NCBI RefSeq assembly: GCF_050947335.1
Contig: NW_027473347.1
Location: 1,178,001-1,242,000, forward strand
DNA from: Megachile rotundata
Lineage: Eukaryota; Arthropoda; Insecta; Hymenoptera; Megachilidae
Direction: 5' to 3'
DNA length: 64,000 nt
Shown here: positions 1 through 14,300 of the stretch, piece by piece
Position numbering within the stretch: position 1 is the first letter of the stretch
How the letters are laid out: every line of letters begins with the position of its first letter
Program-made: the position numbers and the translations under genes
Notes under the pieces: model-generated
What the model was told of the DNA's origin: nothing
Databases searched by the model: none
The model's input: only the letters and a program-made list of their open reading frames with translations

Positions 1-11
1 AGTCGCAATCA

Positions 12-39
12 CATAAATACAATCTCCCAAAAACATTGA
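12..39 (+). repeat. Marker pair M1: two divergent in-register monomers
   Basis: Two consecutive 14-bp units, TATAAATACAATCT (first base C in this copy) and CCCAAAAACATTGA, differ strongly from the canonical unit yet keep the 14-bp phase exactly. About 76 copies are visible. Approximate starts include 12, 530, 1003, 1474, 3478, 6113, 7698, 9296, 11606, 13697, 15527, 16641, 18118, 20810, 21940, 26204, 29999, 30739, 31200, 32344, 35143, 35605, 36749, 41019, 44792, 45537, 47402, 48502, 49133, 50609, 54195, 56830, 60518, 63152 and 63820. Sub-variants are useful for aligning blocks: TATGAATACAATCT with CCCAAAAAGATTGA (2680, 10821, 51829, 53412, 62495), CTCCAAAAAACATTG forms (2007, 8510, 51155, 59750), and a CACTGA ending that is the main form in the central domain. 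Confidence 0.9.
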
Positions 40-2090
40 TACAATCACAATTATACGACCACAATCATACAATCACAATCATACAATCGCAGTCATACAA
101 TCACAATCATACAATCACAATCATACATTCACAACAATACAATCACAATCATACAATCCCAATCATACAGTCGTAATAATACAATCACTATCATACAATC
201 ACAGTCATACAGTCACACTCATACAATCACAATCATACAATCACAATCATACAATCACAATCATACAATCACAATCATACAATCACAAGCATACTGTCAC
301 AGTCCTACAATCACAATCATACAATCACAATCATACAATCACAATCATACAATCACAATCATACAATCACAATCATACAATCACAAGCATACACTGGCAT
401 TCATACAACAACAATCATACAATCACAATCATAAAATCGCGGTCATACAATCGCACTCATACAATCACAATCATACAATCACAATCATACAATCACAATC
501 ATTCAATCACAATCATACAATCGCAATCATATAAATACAATCTCCCAAAAACACTGATACAATCACAATCATACACACAATAATACAGTCACAATCATAC
601 AATCACAATCATACAATCACAGTCATACAATCACAATCATACATTCACAACAAGACAATCACAATCATACAATCCAAATCATGCAGTCGCAATCATACAA
701 TCACTATCATACAATCACAGACATACTACCACAGTCATACAATTACAATCATACAATCACAATTACAATCACAATCATGCAATCACAATCATACAATCAC
801 AAACATACTGTCACAATCCTACAATCACAATCATACAATCACAATCATACAATGGCATACATACAACAACAATCATACAATCACAATTACAATCACAATC
901 ATACAATCACAACCATACAATCACACCCATACAATCACAATAATACAATCACAAACATGCAATCACAATCATACAATAACAATCATACAATCGCAATCAT
1001 ATAAATGCAATCTCCCAAAACCATTGATACAATCACAATCATACAATCACAATCATACTATCACAATCATACAATCACAGTCATACAATCACAATCATAC
1101 ATTCACAACAATACAATCACAATCATACAATCCCAATCATGCAGTCGCAATCATACAATCACTATCATACAATCACAGTCATACTACCACAGTCATACAA
1201 TTACAATCATACAATCACAATTACAATCACAATCATGCAATCACAATCATACAATCACAAACATACTGTCACAATCCTACAATCACAATCATAAAATCAC
1301 AATCATACAATGGCATTCATAAAACAACAATCATACAATCACAATCATAAAATCGCAATCATACAATCGCACTCATACAATCACAATCATACAATCACAA
1401 TCATACAATCACAATCATACAATCACAATCATACAATCACAATCATTCAATCACAATCATACAATCGCAATCATATAAATACAATCTCCCAAAAACATTG
1501 ATACAATCACAGCCATACAATCACAATAATACAATAACAATCATACTATCACAATCATACAATCACACTCATACGGTCACAATCATACAATCACAATCAT
1601 ACAATCACAGTCATACAATCACAATCATACAATCACAATAATACAATCACAAACATTCAAAAGCAGTCATTCAATCACAATCATACAATCGCAATCATTC
1701 AATCACTATCATACAATCACACTCATATAATCACGATCATACAATCACAATCATTCAATCACAATCATACAATCGCAATCATATCAATACAATCCCCCAA
1801 AAACATTGATACAATCACAATCATACAATCACAATCGTACAATCACAATCATACAAGCACAATCATACAATCACAATCATACAATCACGATTCATACAAT
1901 AGCAATCATACAATTGCAACCATACAATCAGAACCATACAATCACAATAATACAATCACAAACATACAATCACAATCATACAATAACAATCATACAATCG
2001 CAATCATATAAATACAATCTCCAAAAAACATTGATACAATCACAATCATACAATCACAATCATATAGTCACAATCATACAATCACACTCA

Positions 2091-2286
2091 TACAATCACA
2101 ATCGTACAATCACAATCGTACAATCACAATCGTACAATCACAATCGTACAATCACAATCGTACAATCACAATCGTACAATCACTATCGTACAATCACAAT
2201 CGTACAATCACAATCGTACAATCACAATCGTACAATCACAATCGCACAATCACAATCGTACAATCACAATGGTACAATCACAATTG
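2091..2286 (+). repeat. CpG/GTAC sub-array 1 (domain A)
   Basis: Fourteen consecutive units mostly read TACAATCACAATCG, so each junction creates CGTAC with a CpG and a GTAC site every 14 bp. One unit carries ACTATCG, one CAATCGCAC, one ends TGG and the last ends TTG. The sub-array is homogenised compared with its surroundings, which are mixed variants. Confidence 0.93.
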
Positions 2287-3826
2287 TACAATCACAATCA
2301 TACAATCACTGTCATACGATCACAACCATACAATTACAATCTCAGAATCAGAATCACACAATCACGATCATACAATCACAATCCTACAATCACAATCATA
2401 CAATCACAATCATACAATCACAATAATACAATAACAATCATACTATCACAATCATACAATCACACTCATACGGTCACAATCATACAATCACAATCATAGA
2501 ATCACAGTCATACAATCACAATCATACAATCACAATAATACAATCACAAACATTCAAAAGCAGTCATTCAATCACAATCATACAATCGCAATCATTCAAT
2601 CACAATCATACAATCACAGTCATATAATCACGATCATACAATCACAATCATTCAATCACAATCATACAATCGCAATCATATGAATACAATCTCCCAAAAA
2701 GATTGATACAATCACAATCATACAATCACAATCATACAAGCACAATCATACAATCACAATCATACAATCACGATCATACAATCGCGATCATTCAATTACA
2801 ACCATACAATCACAACCATACAATCACAATAATACAATCACAAACATACCATCACAATCATACAATAACAATCATACAATCGCAATCAAATAAATACAAT
2901 CTCCAAAAAACATTGATACAATCACAATCATACAATCACAATCATACAATCACTCTCATATAGTCACAATCATACAATCACACTCATACAATCAGAATCA
3001 TACAATCAGAATCATACAATCACAATCATACAATCACAATCATACAATCACAATCATACAATCACAATCATACAATCACAATCATACAATCACTGTCATA
3101 CGATCACAACCATACAATTACAATCTCAGAATCACAATCACACAATCACGATCATACAATCACAATCCTACAATCACAATCATACAATCACAATCATACA
3201 ATCACAATCATACAATCACAATCATACAATCACAATCATACAATCACAATCATACAATCACAATCATACAATCACAATCATACAATCACAAACATACTGT
3301 CACAGTCCTACAATCACAATCATACAATCACAATCATATAATGGCATTCATACAACAACAATCATACAATCACAATCATAAAATCGCAATCATACAATCG
3401 CACTCATACAATCACAATCATACAATCACAATCATACAATCACAATCATTCAATCACAATCATACAATCGCAATCATATAAATACAATCTCCCAAAAACA
3501 CTGATACAATCACAATCATAAAATCACAATAATACAGTCACAATCATACAATCACAATCATACAATCACAGTCATACAATCTCAATCATAGATTCACAAA
3601 AATACAATCACAATCATACAATCCCAATCATACAGTCGGAATCATACAATCACTATCATACAATCAGAGTCATACTACCACAGTCATACAATTACAATCA
3701 TACAATCGCAATTACAATCACAATCATGCAATCACAATCATACAATCACAATCATACAATTGCAATCATACAAGCACAATCCCGCAGTCGCAATCATACT
3801 ATCACAATCCTACAATCACAGTCATA

Positions 3827-5177
3827 CAATCAGAATCATACATTCACAATCATACAATCACAATCATACAATCACAATCATACAAAAGCAATCATACCCT
3901 CACGATCATACATTCGCAATCATACAATTACAATCTCAGAATCACAAATTCACAATCACAATAATACAATCACACCCATAAGATAGCAATCATACATTTA
4001 CATTCTCCCATACACAATCATAAAATCACAATAATACAGTCACAATCATGCAATCACAATCATCAATTACAGTCATACAATCACAATCATACATTCACAA
4101 CAATATAATCACAATCATGCAAACGCAATCATACAGTCGCAATCATTCAATCACCATCATATAATCACAGTCATATAATCACAATCATACAATCACAATC
4201 ATACAATTACAATCATACAAGCATAATCCTGCAATCGCAATCATGGAATAACAATCATACTATCACAATCATACAACCACAATCATACAATCACAATCAT
4301 ATAATCACAGTCATACGACCACAATCATACAATCACAATCATACAATCGCAATCATACAGTCGCAATCATACAATCGCAATCATACAGTCGCAATCATAC
4401 AATCACTATCATACAATCACAGTCATACTACCACAGTCATACAATTACAATCATACAATCACAATTACAATCACAATCATGCAATCACAATCATACAATC
4501 ACAATCATACAATCACACTAATACAATCACAATCATACAATTACAATCATACAATCGCAATCATACAAAAGCAGTCATAGAATTACAATCTTACAATCGC
4601 AACTACAAAAATATAATCATACAATTACAATCATAAAATTACAATCATACAAAAACAATCATACTATCACAATCATACAATCGCAATCATACAATCACAA
4701 TCATACAAAAACAATCATACCCTCACGATCATACAATCAGAATCATACATTCACAATCATACAATCACAATCATACAATCACAATCATACAAAAGCAATC
4801 ATACCCTCACGATCATACATTCGCAATCATACAATTACAATCTCAGAATCACAAATTCACAATCACAATAATACAATCACACCCATAAGATAGCAATCAT
4901 ACATTTACATTCTCCCATACACAATCATAAAATCACAATAATACAGTCACAATCATGCAATCACAATCATCAATTACAGTCATACAATCACAATCATACA
5001 TTCACAACAATATAATCACAATCATGCAAACGCAATCATACAGTCGCAATCATTCAATCACCATCATATAATCACAGTCATATAATCACAATCATACAAT
5101 CACAATCATACAATTACAATCATACAAGCATAATCCTGCAATCGCAATCATGGAATAACAATCATACTATCACAACC
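3827..5177 (+). repeat. 907-bp tandem duplication in domain A
   Basis: Sequence from about 3827-4270 recurs at 4734-5177 with an offset of 907. Shared landmarks include TACAAAAGCAATCA (3881 and 4788), marker M2 (3993 and 4900), the 13-bp unit TCAATTACAGTCA, and CATGGAATAACAATCA (4243 and 5150). The offset is not a multiple of 14 because the block contains off-length units. The same duplication is present in A' at 54,545-55,895. Confidence 0.88.
3993..4020 (+). repeat. Marker pair M2: second divergent monomer pair
   Basis: The units TACATTTACATTCT and CCCATACACAATCA, usually followed by TAAAATCACAATAA and TACAGTCACATTCA, form a second in-register marker. About 22 copies are visible, starting near 3993, 4900, 7089, 12807, 14899, 18897, 20209, 22908, 24211, 27148, 29068, 33303, 34616, 37698, 39020, 41957, 43871, 46481, 54711, 55617, 57377 and 58133. 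It shares the ...CT|CCCA... junction with marker M1, so the two may be related by descent. Upstream it is usually preceded by CAGAATCACAAACT and by TACAATCACACCCA. Confidence 0.85.
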
Positions 5178-5289
5178 ATGCAATCACAATCATACAATCG
5201 CAATCATACAATCACAATCATACAGTCACAATCACACAATCACAACTATACAATCGCAATCATACAATCACAATCATACAATCACAATC

Positions 5290-5625
5290 ACACATTCACA
5301 ACTATACAATCACAATCATACAATCCCAATCATACAGTCGCAATCATACAATCACTATCATACAATCTCAGTCACGCAATCACAATCATACATTCACAAC
5401 AATACAATCACAATCATACAATCCCAATCATACAATCACAATCATACAATCACAATCACACAATCACAACTATACAATCACAATCATACAATCCCAATCA
5501 TACAGTCGCAATCATACAATCACTATCATACAATCTCAGTCATACAATCACAATCATACATTCACAACAATACAATCACAATCATACAATCCCAATCATA
5601 CAGTCGCAATCATATAATCACTATC
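5290..5625 (+). repeat. 168-bp (12-unit) local duplication
   Basis: The string with TACAATCCCAATCA, TACAGTCGCAATCA, TACAATCACTATCA and TACAATCTCAGTCA occurs twice, 168 bp apart (CAATCCC at 5321 and 5489; the next CAATCCC at 5419 and 5587). The offset is exactly 12 monomers. The A' domain holds the same pair near 56,010-56,340. Confidence 0.8.
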
Positions 5626-6149
5626 ATACAATCACAGCCATACTACCACAGTCATACAATTACAATCATACAATCACAATTACAATCACAATCATGCAAT
5701 CACAATCATACAATCACAAACATACTATCACAATCATACAATCACAATCATACAATCACAATCATACAATGGCATTCACACAACAACAATCATACAATCA
5801 CAATCATAAAATCGCAATCATACAATCACAATAATACAGTCACAATCATACAATCACAATCATACAATCACAGTCATACTACCGCTGTCATACAATTACA
5901 ATCATACAATCACAATTACAATCACAATCATACAATCGCAATCATACAATCACCATCATACAATCACAATCATGCAGTCACAATTATACAATCACAATCA
6001 TACAATCACAATCATACAATCGCAATCAAACAAAAACAATCATACAATCATAATCATACAATCACAATCATACAATCACAATCATTCAATCACAATCATA
6101 CAATCGCAATCATATAAATACAATCTCCCAAAAACATTGATACAATCAC

Positions 6150-6650
6150 AATCATACACACAATAATACAGTCACAATCATACAATCACAATCATAGAAT
6201 CACAGTCATACAATCACAATCATACATTCACAAAAATACAATCACAATCATACCATCACAATCATACAATCACACTCATACAGTCACAATCATACAATCA
6301 CAATCATAGAATCACAATCATACAATCCCAATCATACAGTCGCAATCATACAATCACTATCATACAATCTCAGTCATACAATCACAATCATACAGTCACA
6401 ACAATACAATCACAATCATACAATCCCAATCATACAGTCGCAATCATACAATCACTATCACACAATCACAGTCATACAGTCACAATCATAAAATCACAAT
6501 CATACAATCACAATCATATAATCACAATAATACAGTCACAATCATACAATCTCAATCATTCAAATACAATCATACAATCACAATCATACATTCGCAATCA
6601 TACAATCACAACCATAGAAGCACAACCATACAATCACAATAATACAATCA
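6150..6650 (+). repeat. Block present in A but replaced in A'
   Basis: This string lies between two marker M1 copies. It includes a 12-bp unit (TACACACAATAA), TACAATCCCAATCA/TACAGTCGCAATCA and TACAATCTCAATCA/TTCAAATACAATCA. The nearest match I see is 9,020-9,230 in the same domain. A' has unrelated-order monomers at this place. Confidence 0.7.
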
Positions 6651-8609
6651 CAATCATACAATCGCAGTCATATAAATACAATCTCCCAAGAACACTGATA
6701 CAGTCACAATCATACACACAATAATACAGTCACAATCATACAATCACAGTCATACAATCACAATCATGCAATCACAATCATGCAATCACAATCATACAAT
6801 CACAATAATACAGTCACTGTCATACAATCACCATCATACAATCACAATCATGCAGTCACAATTATATAATCACAATCATACAATCACAATCATACAATCG
6901 CAATCAAACAAAAACAATCATACAATCATAATCATACAATCACCATCATACAATCACAGTCGTACGACCACAATCATACAAAAACAATCATACCATCACG
7001 ATCTTACAATCGCAATCATATAATAACAATCTCAGAATCACAAACTCCCAATCACTATAATACAATCACACCCATAAAATAGCAATCATACATTTACAAT
7101 CTCCCATACACAATCATAAAATCACAATAATACAGTCACATTCATAGAATCACAATCGTTCAAATACAATCATATAATCACAATCATACATTCGCAATCA
7201 TACAATCACAATCATAGAAGCACAATAATACAATCACAATAGTATAATCACAATAATACAATCACAATAATACAATCACAATTATACAACCACAATAATA
7301 AAATCACAATCATACAATCGCAGTCATTCAATCACAGTCATACAATCACAATCATACATTCACAACAATACAATCACAATCATACAATCGCAATCATACA
7401 GTCGCAATCATACAATCACTATCATACAATCACAGTCATACTACCACAGTCATACAATTACAATCATACAATCACAATTACAATCACAATCATGCAATCA
7501 CAATCATACAATCACAAACATACTGTCACAATCCTACAATCACAATCATACAATGGCATACATACAACAACAATCATACAATCACAATTACAATCACAAT
7601 CATACAATCACAACCATACAATCACACCCATACAATCACAATAATACAATCACAAACATGCAATCACAATCATACAATAACAATCATACAATCGCAATCA
7701 TATAAATACAATCTCCCAAAACCATTGATACAATCACAATCATACAATCACAATCATACTATCACAATCATACAATCACAGTCATACAATCACAATCATA
7801 CATTCACAACAATACAATCACAATCATACAATCCCAATCATGCAGTCGCAATCATACAATCACTATCATACAATCACAGTCATACTACCACAGTCATACA
7901 ATTACAATCATACAATCACAATTACAATCACAATCATGCAATCACAATCATACAATCACAAACATACTGTCACAATCCTACAATCACAATCATAAAATCA
8001 CAATCATACAATGGCATTCATAAAACAACAATCATACAATCACAATCATAAAATCGCAATCATACAATCGCACTCATACAATCACAATCACACAATCACA
8101 ATCATACAATCGCAATCATATAAATACAATCTCCCAAAAACATTGATACAATCACAGCCATACAATCACAATAATACAATAACAATCATACTATCACAAT
8201 CATACAATCACACTCATACGGTCACAATCATTCAATCACAATCATACAATCGCAATCATATGAATACAATCCCCCAAAAACATTGATACAATCACAATCA
8301 TACAATCACAATCGTACAATCACAATCATACAAGCACAATCATACAATCACAATCATACAATCACAATCATACAATCACAATCATACAATCACGATTCAT
8401 ACAATAGCAATCATACAATTGCAACCATACAATCAGAACCATACAATCACAATAATACAATCACAAACATACAATCACAATCATACAATAACAATCATAC
8501 AATCGCAATCATATAAATACAATCTCCAAAAAACATTGATACAATCACAATCATACAATCACAATCATACAATCACAATCATATAGTCACAATCATACAA
8601 TCACACTCA

Positions 8610-8805
8610 TACAATCACAATCGTACAATCACAATCGTACAATCACAATCGTACAATCACAATCGTACAATCACAATCGTACAATCACAATCGTACAATC
8701 ACTATCGTACAATCACAATCGTACAATCACAATCGTACAATCACAATCGTACAATCACAATCGCACAATCACAATCGTACAATCACAATGGTACAATCAC
8801 AATCG
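8610..8805 (+). repeat. CpG/GTAC sub-array 2 (domain A)
   Basis: Fourteen units of TACAATCACAATCG type. The same minor variants appear in the same order as in the sub-array at 2091 (ACTATCG, CGCAC, then TGG). The two are therefore copies of one ancestral block, not independent expansions. Confidence 0.93.
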
Positions 8806-10344
8806 TACAATCACAATCATACAATCACTGTCATACGATCACAACCATACAATTACAATCTCAGAATCAGAATCACACAATCACGATCATACAATCACAA
8901 TCCTACAATCACAATCATACAATCACAATCATACAGTCGCAATCATACAATCACTATCATACAATCTCAGTCATACAATCACAATCATACATTCACAACA
9001 ATACAATCACAATCATACAATCCCAATCATACAGTCGCTATCATACAATCACTATCACACAATCACAGTCATACAGTCACAATCATAAACTCACAATCAT
9101 ACAATCACAATCATATAATCACAATAATACAGTCACAATCATACAATCTCAATCATTCAAATACAATCATACAATCACAATCATACATTCGCAATCATAC
9201 AATCACAACCATAGAAGCACAACCATACAATCACAATAATACAATCACAAACGTACAATCACAATCATACAATAACAATCATATTCTCGCAATCATATAA
9301 ATACAATCTCCCAAAAACATTGATACAATCACAATCATACAATCACAATCATACTATCACAATCATACAATCACAGTCATACAATCACAATCATACATTC
9401 ACAACAATACAATCACAATCATACAATCCCAATCATGCAGTCGCAATCATACAATCACTATCATACAATCACAGTCGTACTACCACAGTCATACAATTAC
9501 AATCATACAATCACAATTACAATCACAATCATGCAATCACAATCATACAATCACAAACATACTGTCACAATCCTACAATCACAATCATAAAATCACAATC
9601 ATACAATGGCATTCATAAAACAACAATCATACAATCACAATCATAAAATCGCAATCATACAATCGCACTCATACAATCACAATCATAGAATCACAATCAT
9701 ACAATCACAATCATTCAATCACAATCATACAATCGCAATCATATAAATACAATCTCCCAAAAACATTGATACAATCACAGCCATACAATCACAATAATAC
9801 AATAACAATCATACTATCACAATCATACAATCACACTCATACGGTCACAATCATACAATCACAATCATACAATCACAGTCATACAATCACAATCATACAA
9901 TTACAATAATACAATCACAAACATTCAAAAGCAGTCATTCAATCGCAATCATTCAATCACTATCATACAATCACACTCATATAATCACGATCATACAATC
10001 ACAATCATTCAATCACAATCATACAATCGCAATCATATGAATACAATCCCCCAAAAACATTGATACAATCACAATCATACAATCACAATCGTACAATCAC
10101 AATCATACAAGCACAATCATACAATCACAATCATACAATCACGATTCATACAATAGCAATCATACAATTGCAACCATACAATCACAACCATACAATCACA
10201 ATAATACAATCACAAACATACAATCACAATCATACAATAACAATCATACAATCGCAATCATATAAATACAATCTCGAAAAAACATTGATACAATCACAAT
10301 CATACAACCACAATCATATAGTCACAATCATACAATCACACTCA

Positions 10345-10568
10345 TACAATCACAATCGTACAATCACAATCGTGCAATCACAATCGTACAATCACAATCG
10401 TACAATCACAATCGTACAATCACAATCGTACAATCACAATCGTACAATCACAATCGTACAATCACAATCGTACATTCACAATCGTACAATCACAATCGTA
10501 CAATCACAATCGTACAATCACAATCGTACAATCACAATCGTACAATCATAATGGTACAATCACAATCG
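10345..10568 (+). repeat. CpG/GTAC sub-array 3 (domain A)
   Basis: Sixteen units of TACAATCACAATCG type. The internal variants differ from those at 2091 and 8610: one CGTGCAATC junction early, one TACATTCACAATCG unit, and TACAATCATAATGG near the end. It is a distinct allele of the same kind of sub-array. Confidence 0.93.
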
Positions 10569-11349
10569 TACAATCACAATCATACAATCACTGTCATACG
10601 ATCACAACCATACAATTACAATCTCAGAATCAGAATCACACAATCACCATCATACAATCACAATCCTACAATCACAATAATACAATCACAAACATTCAAA
10701 AGCAGTCATTCAATCACAATCATACAATCGCAATCATCCAATCACTATCATACAATCACAGTCATATAATCACGATCATACAATCACAATCATTCAATCA
10801 CAATCATACAATCGCAATCATATGAATACAATCTCCCAAAAAGATTGATACAATCACAATCATACAATCACAATCATACAAGCACAATCATACAATCACA
10901 ATCATACAATCACGATCGTACAATCGCGATCATACAATTACAACCATACAATCACAACCATACAATCACAATAATACAATCACAAACATACCATCACAAT
11001 CATACAATAACAATCATACAATCGCAATCAAATAAATACAATCTCCAAAAAACATTGATACAATCACGATCATACAATCACAATCATACAATCACACTCA
11101 TATAGTCACAATCATACAATCACACTCATACAATCACAATCATACAATCAGAATCATACAATCACAATCATACAATCACAATCATACAATCACAATCATA
11201 CAATCACAATCATACAATCACAATCATACAATCACAATCATACAATCACAATCATACAATCACAATCATACAATCACTGTCATACGATCACAACCATACA
11301 ATTACAATCTCAGAATCACAATCACACAATCACGATCATACAATCACAA

Positions 11350-14300
11350 TCCTACAATCACAATCATACAATCACAATCATACAATCACAATCATACAAT
11401 CACAATCATACAATCACAAACATACTGTCACAGTCCTACAATCACAATCATACAATCACAATCATATAATGGCATTCATACAACAACAATCATACAATCA
11501 CAATCATAAAATCGCAATCATACAATCGCACTCATACAATCACAATCATACAATCACAATCATACAATCACAATCATTCAATCACAATCATACAATCGCA
11601 ATCATATAAATACAATCTCCCAAAAACACTGATACAATCACAATCATAAAATCACAATAATACAGTCACAATCATACAATCACAATCATACAATCACAGT
11701 CATACAATCACAATCATACATTCACAACAATACAATCACAATCATACAATCCCAATCATACAGTCGCAATCATATAATCACTATCATACAATCACAGCCA
11801 TACTACCACAGTCATACAATTACAATCATACAATCACAATTACAATCACAATCATGCAATCACAATCATACAATCACAAACATACTATCACAATCATACA
11901 ATCACAATCATACAATCACAATCATACAATGGCATTCACACAACAACAATCATACAATCACAATCATAAAATCGCAATCATACAATCACAATAATACAGT
12001 CACAATCATACAATCACAATCATACAATCACAGTCATACTACCGCTGTCATACAATTACAATCATACAATCACAATTACAATCACAATCATACAATCGCA
12101 ATCATACAATCACCATCATACAATCACAATCATGCAGTCACAATTATACAATCACAATCATACAATCACAATCATACAATCGCAATCAAACAAAAACAAT
12201 CATACAATCATAATCATACAATCACAATCATACAATCACAATCGTTCAATCACAATCATACAATCGCAATCATATAAATACAATCTCCCAAAAACATTGA
12301 TACAATCACAGCCATACAATCACAATAATACAATAACAATCATATTATCACAATCCTACAATCACACTCATACGGTCACAATCATACAATCACAATCATA
12401 CAATCACAGTCATACAATCACAATCATACAATCACAATTATACAATCACAAACATTCAAAAGCAGTCATTCAATCACAATCATACAATCGCAATCATTCA
12501 ATCACTATCATACAATCACACTCATATAATCACGATCATACAATCACAATCATACAATCGCAATCATATGAATACAATCCCCCAAAAACATTGATACAAT
12601 CACAATCATACAATCATAATCATACAATAACAATCATACAATCGCAATCATACAATCACCATCATACAATCACAGTCGTACGACCACAATCATACAAAAA
12701 CAATCATACCATCACGATCATACAATCGCAATCATATAATAACAATCTCAGAATCACAAACTCACAATCACAATAATACAATCACACCCATAAAATAGCA
12801 ATCATACATTTACAATCTCCCATACATAATCATAAAATCACAATAATACAGTCACATTCATAGAATCACAATCATTCAAATACAATCATATAATCACAAT
12901 CATACATTCGGAATCATACAATCACAATCATAGAAGCACAATAATACAATCACAATAATATAATCACAATAATACAATCACAATAATACAATCACAATAA
13001 TACAATCACAATAATACAATCACAATAATAAAATCACAATCATACAATCGCAGTCATTCAATCACAGTCATACAATCACAATCCTACATTCACAACAATA
13101 CAATCACAATCATACAATCACAATCATACATTCACAACAATACAATCACAATCATACAATCGCAATCATACAGTCGCAATCATACAATCACTATCATACA
13201 ATCACAGTCATACTACCACAGTCATACAATTACAATCATACAATCACAATTACAATCACAATCATGCAATCACAATCATACAATCACAAACATACTGTCA
13301 CAATCCTACAATCACAATCATACAATGGCATACATACAACAACAATCATACAATCACAATTACAATCACAATCATACAATCACAACCATACAATCACACC
13401 CATACAATCACAATAATACAATCACAAACATACAATCACAATCATACAATCACAATCATACAATCACAATCATACAATCACAATCATACAATCACAATCA
13501 TACAATCACAAACATACTGTCACAGTCCTACAATCACAATCATACAATCACAATCATATAATGGCATTCATACAACAACAATCATACAATCACAATCATA
13601 AAATCGCAATCATACAATCGCACTCATACAATCACAATCATACAATCACAATCATACAATCACAATCATTCAATCACAATCATACAATCGCAATCATATA
13701 AATACAATCTCCCAAAAACACTGATACAATCACAATCATAAAATCACAATAATACAGTCACAATCATACAATCACAATCATACAATCACAGTCATACAAT
13801 CACAATCATACATTCACAACAATACAATCACAATCATACAATCCCAATCATACAGTCGCAATCATATAATCACTATCATACAATCACAGCCATACTACCA
13901 CAGTCATACAATTACAATCATACAATCACAATTACAATCACAATCATGCAATCACAATCATACAATCACAAACATACTATCACAATCATACAATCACAAT
14001 CATACAATCACAATCATACAATGGCATTCACACAACAACAATCATACAATCACAATCATAAAATCGCAATCATACAATCACAATAATACAGTCACAATCA
14101 TACAATCACAATCATACAATCACAGTCATACTACCGCTGTCATACAATTACAATCATACAATCACAATTACAATCACAATCATACAATCGCAATCATACA
14201 ATCACCATCATACAATCACAATCATGCAGTCACAATTATACAATCACAATCATACAATCACAATCATACAATCGCAATCAAACAAAAACAATCATACAAT

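Noticed and set aside
1806..2426. Frames beginning at TTG within ACATTGATACAATC
   Set aside because: The apparent start is the end of marker M1, repeated about 76 times. No ribosome-binding-like sequence or promoter context is specific to any copy.
7228..7310. AATAAA strings in ...ATAATAAAATCAC... as polyadenylation signals
   Set aside because: They arise from a single variant unit, TAAAATCACAATCA, following TACAATCACAATAA units, and repeat with each block. There is no gene upstream to serve.
12715..12790. The CGTACG palindrome near the CAGTCGTACGACCAC string (for example about 12,678) as an operator or regulatory site
   Set aside because: It is two adjacent monomer variants carried along with block duplications, and no gene is nearby.
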